NCBI RefSeq assembly: GCF_017352115.1
Contig: NZ_CP071448.1
Span: 310,001 to 374,000, forward strand
Direction of reading: 5' to 3'
Length of the DNA stretch: 64,000 bases
From: Flavobacterium endoglycinae
GTDB taxonomy: Bacteria > Bacteroidota > Bacteroidia > Flavobacteriales > Flavobacteriaceae
Shown: positions 63,101 to 64,000 of the stretch, in pieces
How the letters are laid out: the number at the start of each line of letters is the position of its first letter
How positions within the stretch are numbered: the first letter of the stretch is position 1
Translations under genes and position numbers: made by a program
The notes under the pieces: generated by a model
What the model was told of the DNA's origin: nothing
What the model saw: the letters and a program-made list of their open reading frames with translations, nothing else
Databases searched by the model: none

Positions 63101-64000
63101 AAAGTCGGTGCATTCGCTAAACAGAAATTCTGTGTGCCTGCGGTTACTAATGTCGGTGTGCCCGGATCGCTTACGTTAATCGTTACTGACAATCTCACGG
63201 CGCTTTCGCATCCTGTTGCCGGATCGCTGATCGCTGCAAAGTATGTTCCGCTTGTCAAAGCTGTTGCTGGAGCAATTGCGGTTCCTCCTGTTAAAGCGGT
63301 ATACCAGACAATATTTGTTTCATTAAACTGGACGCTCGCAAAAGTCGGCGCATTTACTAAACAGAAATTCTGTGTGCCTGCGGTTACTAATGTCGGTGTT
63401 CCCGGATCGCTTACGTTAATCGTTACTGATAATCTCACGGCACTTTCGCATCCTGTTACAGGATCACTGATTGCTGCAAAGTATGTTCCGCTTGTTAAAG
63501 CTGTTGCTGGAGCAATTGCAGTTCCGCCTGTTAGGGCTGTGTACCAGACAATATTTGATTCGTTAAACTGGACACTCGCAAAAGTCGGTGCATTCGCTAA
63601 ACAGAAATTCTGCGTACCTGCGGTTACTAATGTTGGTGTGCCCGGATCATTTACTGTTACGGCAACCAGTAATCTTACTGAACTTTCACAGTTTGTTGCT
63701 GGATCTAAAATAGAAGCATAGTAGTTTCCTGTTGCTAATGCAGTAGTGGAAGCTAATGCTGTTCCTCCTGCTGCTGCGCTATACCAAACAATTGAACCTG
63801 TTGCTGGTGCATTAACTTGAATACTCGCAACTGTTGGAGCATCTTCTAAACAGAATTCCTGTGAAGCATCTGCTGTTGTTGGTGTGCCTGGATCATTTAC
63901 TGTTACGGCAACCAGTAATCTTACTGCACTCTCGCAGTTTGTTGCTGGATCTAAAATAGAAGCGTAATAATTTCCTGTTGCTAATGGTGTGGTTGAAGCG
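60121..64000 (-). CDS. C-terminal part of a giant repeat adhesin with type IX type B sorting domain (5' end outside the window)
   Basis: The frame is open to the right edge, so 1293 residues of a larger protein are visible. From the C-terminus back: a type B (gliding-motility-associated) sorting domain of about 90 residues (EFTPNNDGANDLFRI, ELKVFNRYGALVY, TGTYFYVITI), a DUF11 domain (NPTPNFGDRVTFTVTV), a PKD-like domain (YVWSVTNGTITSGGG), four diverged and then seven nearly identical 80-residue Ig-like CHU_C-type repeats, then further diverged ones. Each repeat has two cysteines (QNFC and GCESA) that may form a disulfide. Role inferred: SprB-like surface adhesin. No start codon is in the window. 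Confidence 0.9.
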   Translation of the reverse strand, partial: ASTTPLATGNYYASILDPATNCESAVRLLVAVTVNDPGTPTTADASQEFCLEDAPTVASIQVNAPATGSIVWYSAAAGGTALASTTALATGNYYASILDPATNCESSVRLLVAVTVNDPGTPTLVTAGTQNFCLANAPTFASVQFNESNIVWYTALTGGTAIAPATALTSGTYFAAISDPVTGCESAVRLSVTINVSDPGTPTLVTAGTQNFCLVNAPTFASVQFNETNIVWYTALTGGTAIAPATALTSGTYFAAISDPATGCESAVRLSVTINVSDPGTPTLVTAGTQNFCLANAPTFASVQFNETNIVWYTALTGGTAIASTTALTSGTYFAAISDPATGCESAVRLSVTISVSDPGTPTLVTAGTQNFCLANAPTFASVQFNESNIVWYTALTGGTAIAPATALTSGTYFAAISDPATGCESAVRLSVTINVSDPGTPTLVTAGTQNFCLANAPTFASVQFNETNIVWYTALTGGTAIAPATALTSGTYFAAISDPATGCESAVRLSVTISVSDPGTPTLVTAGTQNFCLANTPTFASVQFNETNIVWYTALTGGTAIASSTALTSGTYFAAISDPATGCESAVRLSVTINVSDPGTPTLVTAGTQNFCLVNAPTFASVQFNETNIVWYTALTGGTAIAPTAALTSGTYFAAISDPATGCESAVRLSVTVNVSNPVTPTTNAAAQTFCSGTAPTVASIQVNEANVVWYTAPTGGTALASTTVLATGNYYGAIKDPVTGCESNVRLLIAVTVGNTINPTTNNASQTFCSTTNPTIASIQVNESNVSWFSTPTGGTAIAPTTALTSGTYYGSIIDPVSGCESTTRLQVVVTVTDPSATPTTTDTTQDFCSTANPTIANIQVNEANVIWYSTPTGGTAIPASTALTTGTYYGAVASNTNCENPVRLAVAVSVNTPGVITTPNANQTFCLSALPTLANILVNEPNVVWYAAATGGTPLAANTPLTATTYYAAALSNTTNGCESAARLAITITFENDALVQLTTTDDTPCVFQGVTYSIANGKSNYVWSVTNGTITSGGGSNDGSATISWSDVGPGRVEVTYTNNCDETTTKFLNVTVATCSDLTITNVVDNPTPNFGDRVTFTVTVNNVGEGGFINTIVSDLLPSGYNLISASTSIGTYDQSTQLWTIPTLNAGQSVTLTIVAEVLPSGNYQNVATIEISTPLDLDTTNNSAMASVEPICLTVYNEFTPNNDGANDLFRIDCIESYPNNELKVFNRYGALVYSKVHYENDWDGTANVSGVVNRGDMLPTGTYFYVITIGDGTVKKGWLSIMR
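61981..63660 (-). repeat. Seven tandem 240-bp repeats inside the adhesin gene
   Basis: Units start at 61981, 62221, 62461, 62701, 62941, 63181 and 63421, each exactly 240 bases and differing by only a few positions, mostly synonymous. Diverged units of similar length continue on both sides. The near identity indicates recent duplication or homogenisation by recombination, so copy number is likely to vary between strains and to be fragile in short-read assemblies. Confidence 0.92.

Noticed and set aside
61862..63721. Long open frame of 619 codons on the plus strand inside the adhesin repeats
   Set aside because: It is the complement of the seven near-identical repeats, which lack stops in that frame by composition. 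The minus frame encodes recognisable Ig-like repeats and a sorting domain, so the plus frame is an artefact.

Overview
The window is chromosomal DNA of a Flavobacterium-type bacterium (Bacteroidota). Four things support this. The genes are AT-rich, promoters use the Bacteroidota -7 box TAnnTTTG, and ribosome binding sites are weak. There is type IX secretion and gliding-type machinery: a SprB-like repeat adhesin with a type B sorting domain, a PorP/SprF protein, a PorE-like OmpA protein and a PorD-like protein. The arginine pathway uses an N-acyl-ornithine carbamoyltransferase. The spacers carry palindromic and word-like repeats typical of this genus. No phage, IS element, CRISPR array, rRNA or tRNA was found; most of the window is core housekeeping sequence.

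Layout. 1-9.3 kb: the start of a lipoprotein, a DUF808 membrane protein, a 39-aa membrane peptide, clpB, a bacilliredoxin (ytxJ) with a small alarmone hydrolase, and a DUF2157 membrane pair. 8.0-19.5 kb: one long minus-strand arginine/proline operon, GNAT-argG-argC-argD-proA-proB-argF'-argB-argE-argH. It has a ~320-nt leader with two related palindromes and several spacers filled with palindromic repeats. 19.7-35.5 kb: small mostly plus-strand units (M1 peptidase, epimerase, smpB, a degenerate HTH-Fic protein, pcm, Gfo/Idh, 3-hydroxyacyl-CoA dehydrogenase, YggS, DEDDh/GIY-YIG nuclease, K+ channel, miaA, acyl-ACP thioesterase).

35.6-39.6 kb: a compact minus-strand operon of five overlapping or abutting genes built around rtcB (RNA ligase) and prfH (release factor homologue). 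It also holds an uncharacterised basic Trp-rich protein, a multi-CxxC zinc-ribbon protein and a TPR protein. This is the best candidate in the window for an under-described system, probably repair and rescue of ribosomes cut in the decoding centre. Just upstream, between two terminators, is a likely independent ~175-nt structured RNA.

40.1-57 kb: RprXY-like two-component system with coaE and a glycosyltransferase; the bamD-rpoZ-coaBC-porD-recN-TPR-fabV operon behind a perfect consensus promoter; DUF6913-dapA; a 5'-nucleotidase split into two genes; a YhhN-like membrane protein; and ligA. 57.2-64 kb: the adhesin operon in the order adhesin (5' end outside the window), PorP/SprF, PorE-like OmpA. 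The adhesin contains seven nearly identical 240-bp tandem repeats.
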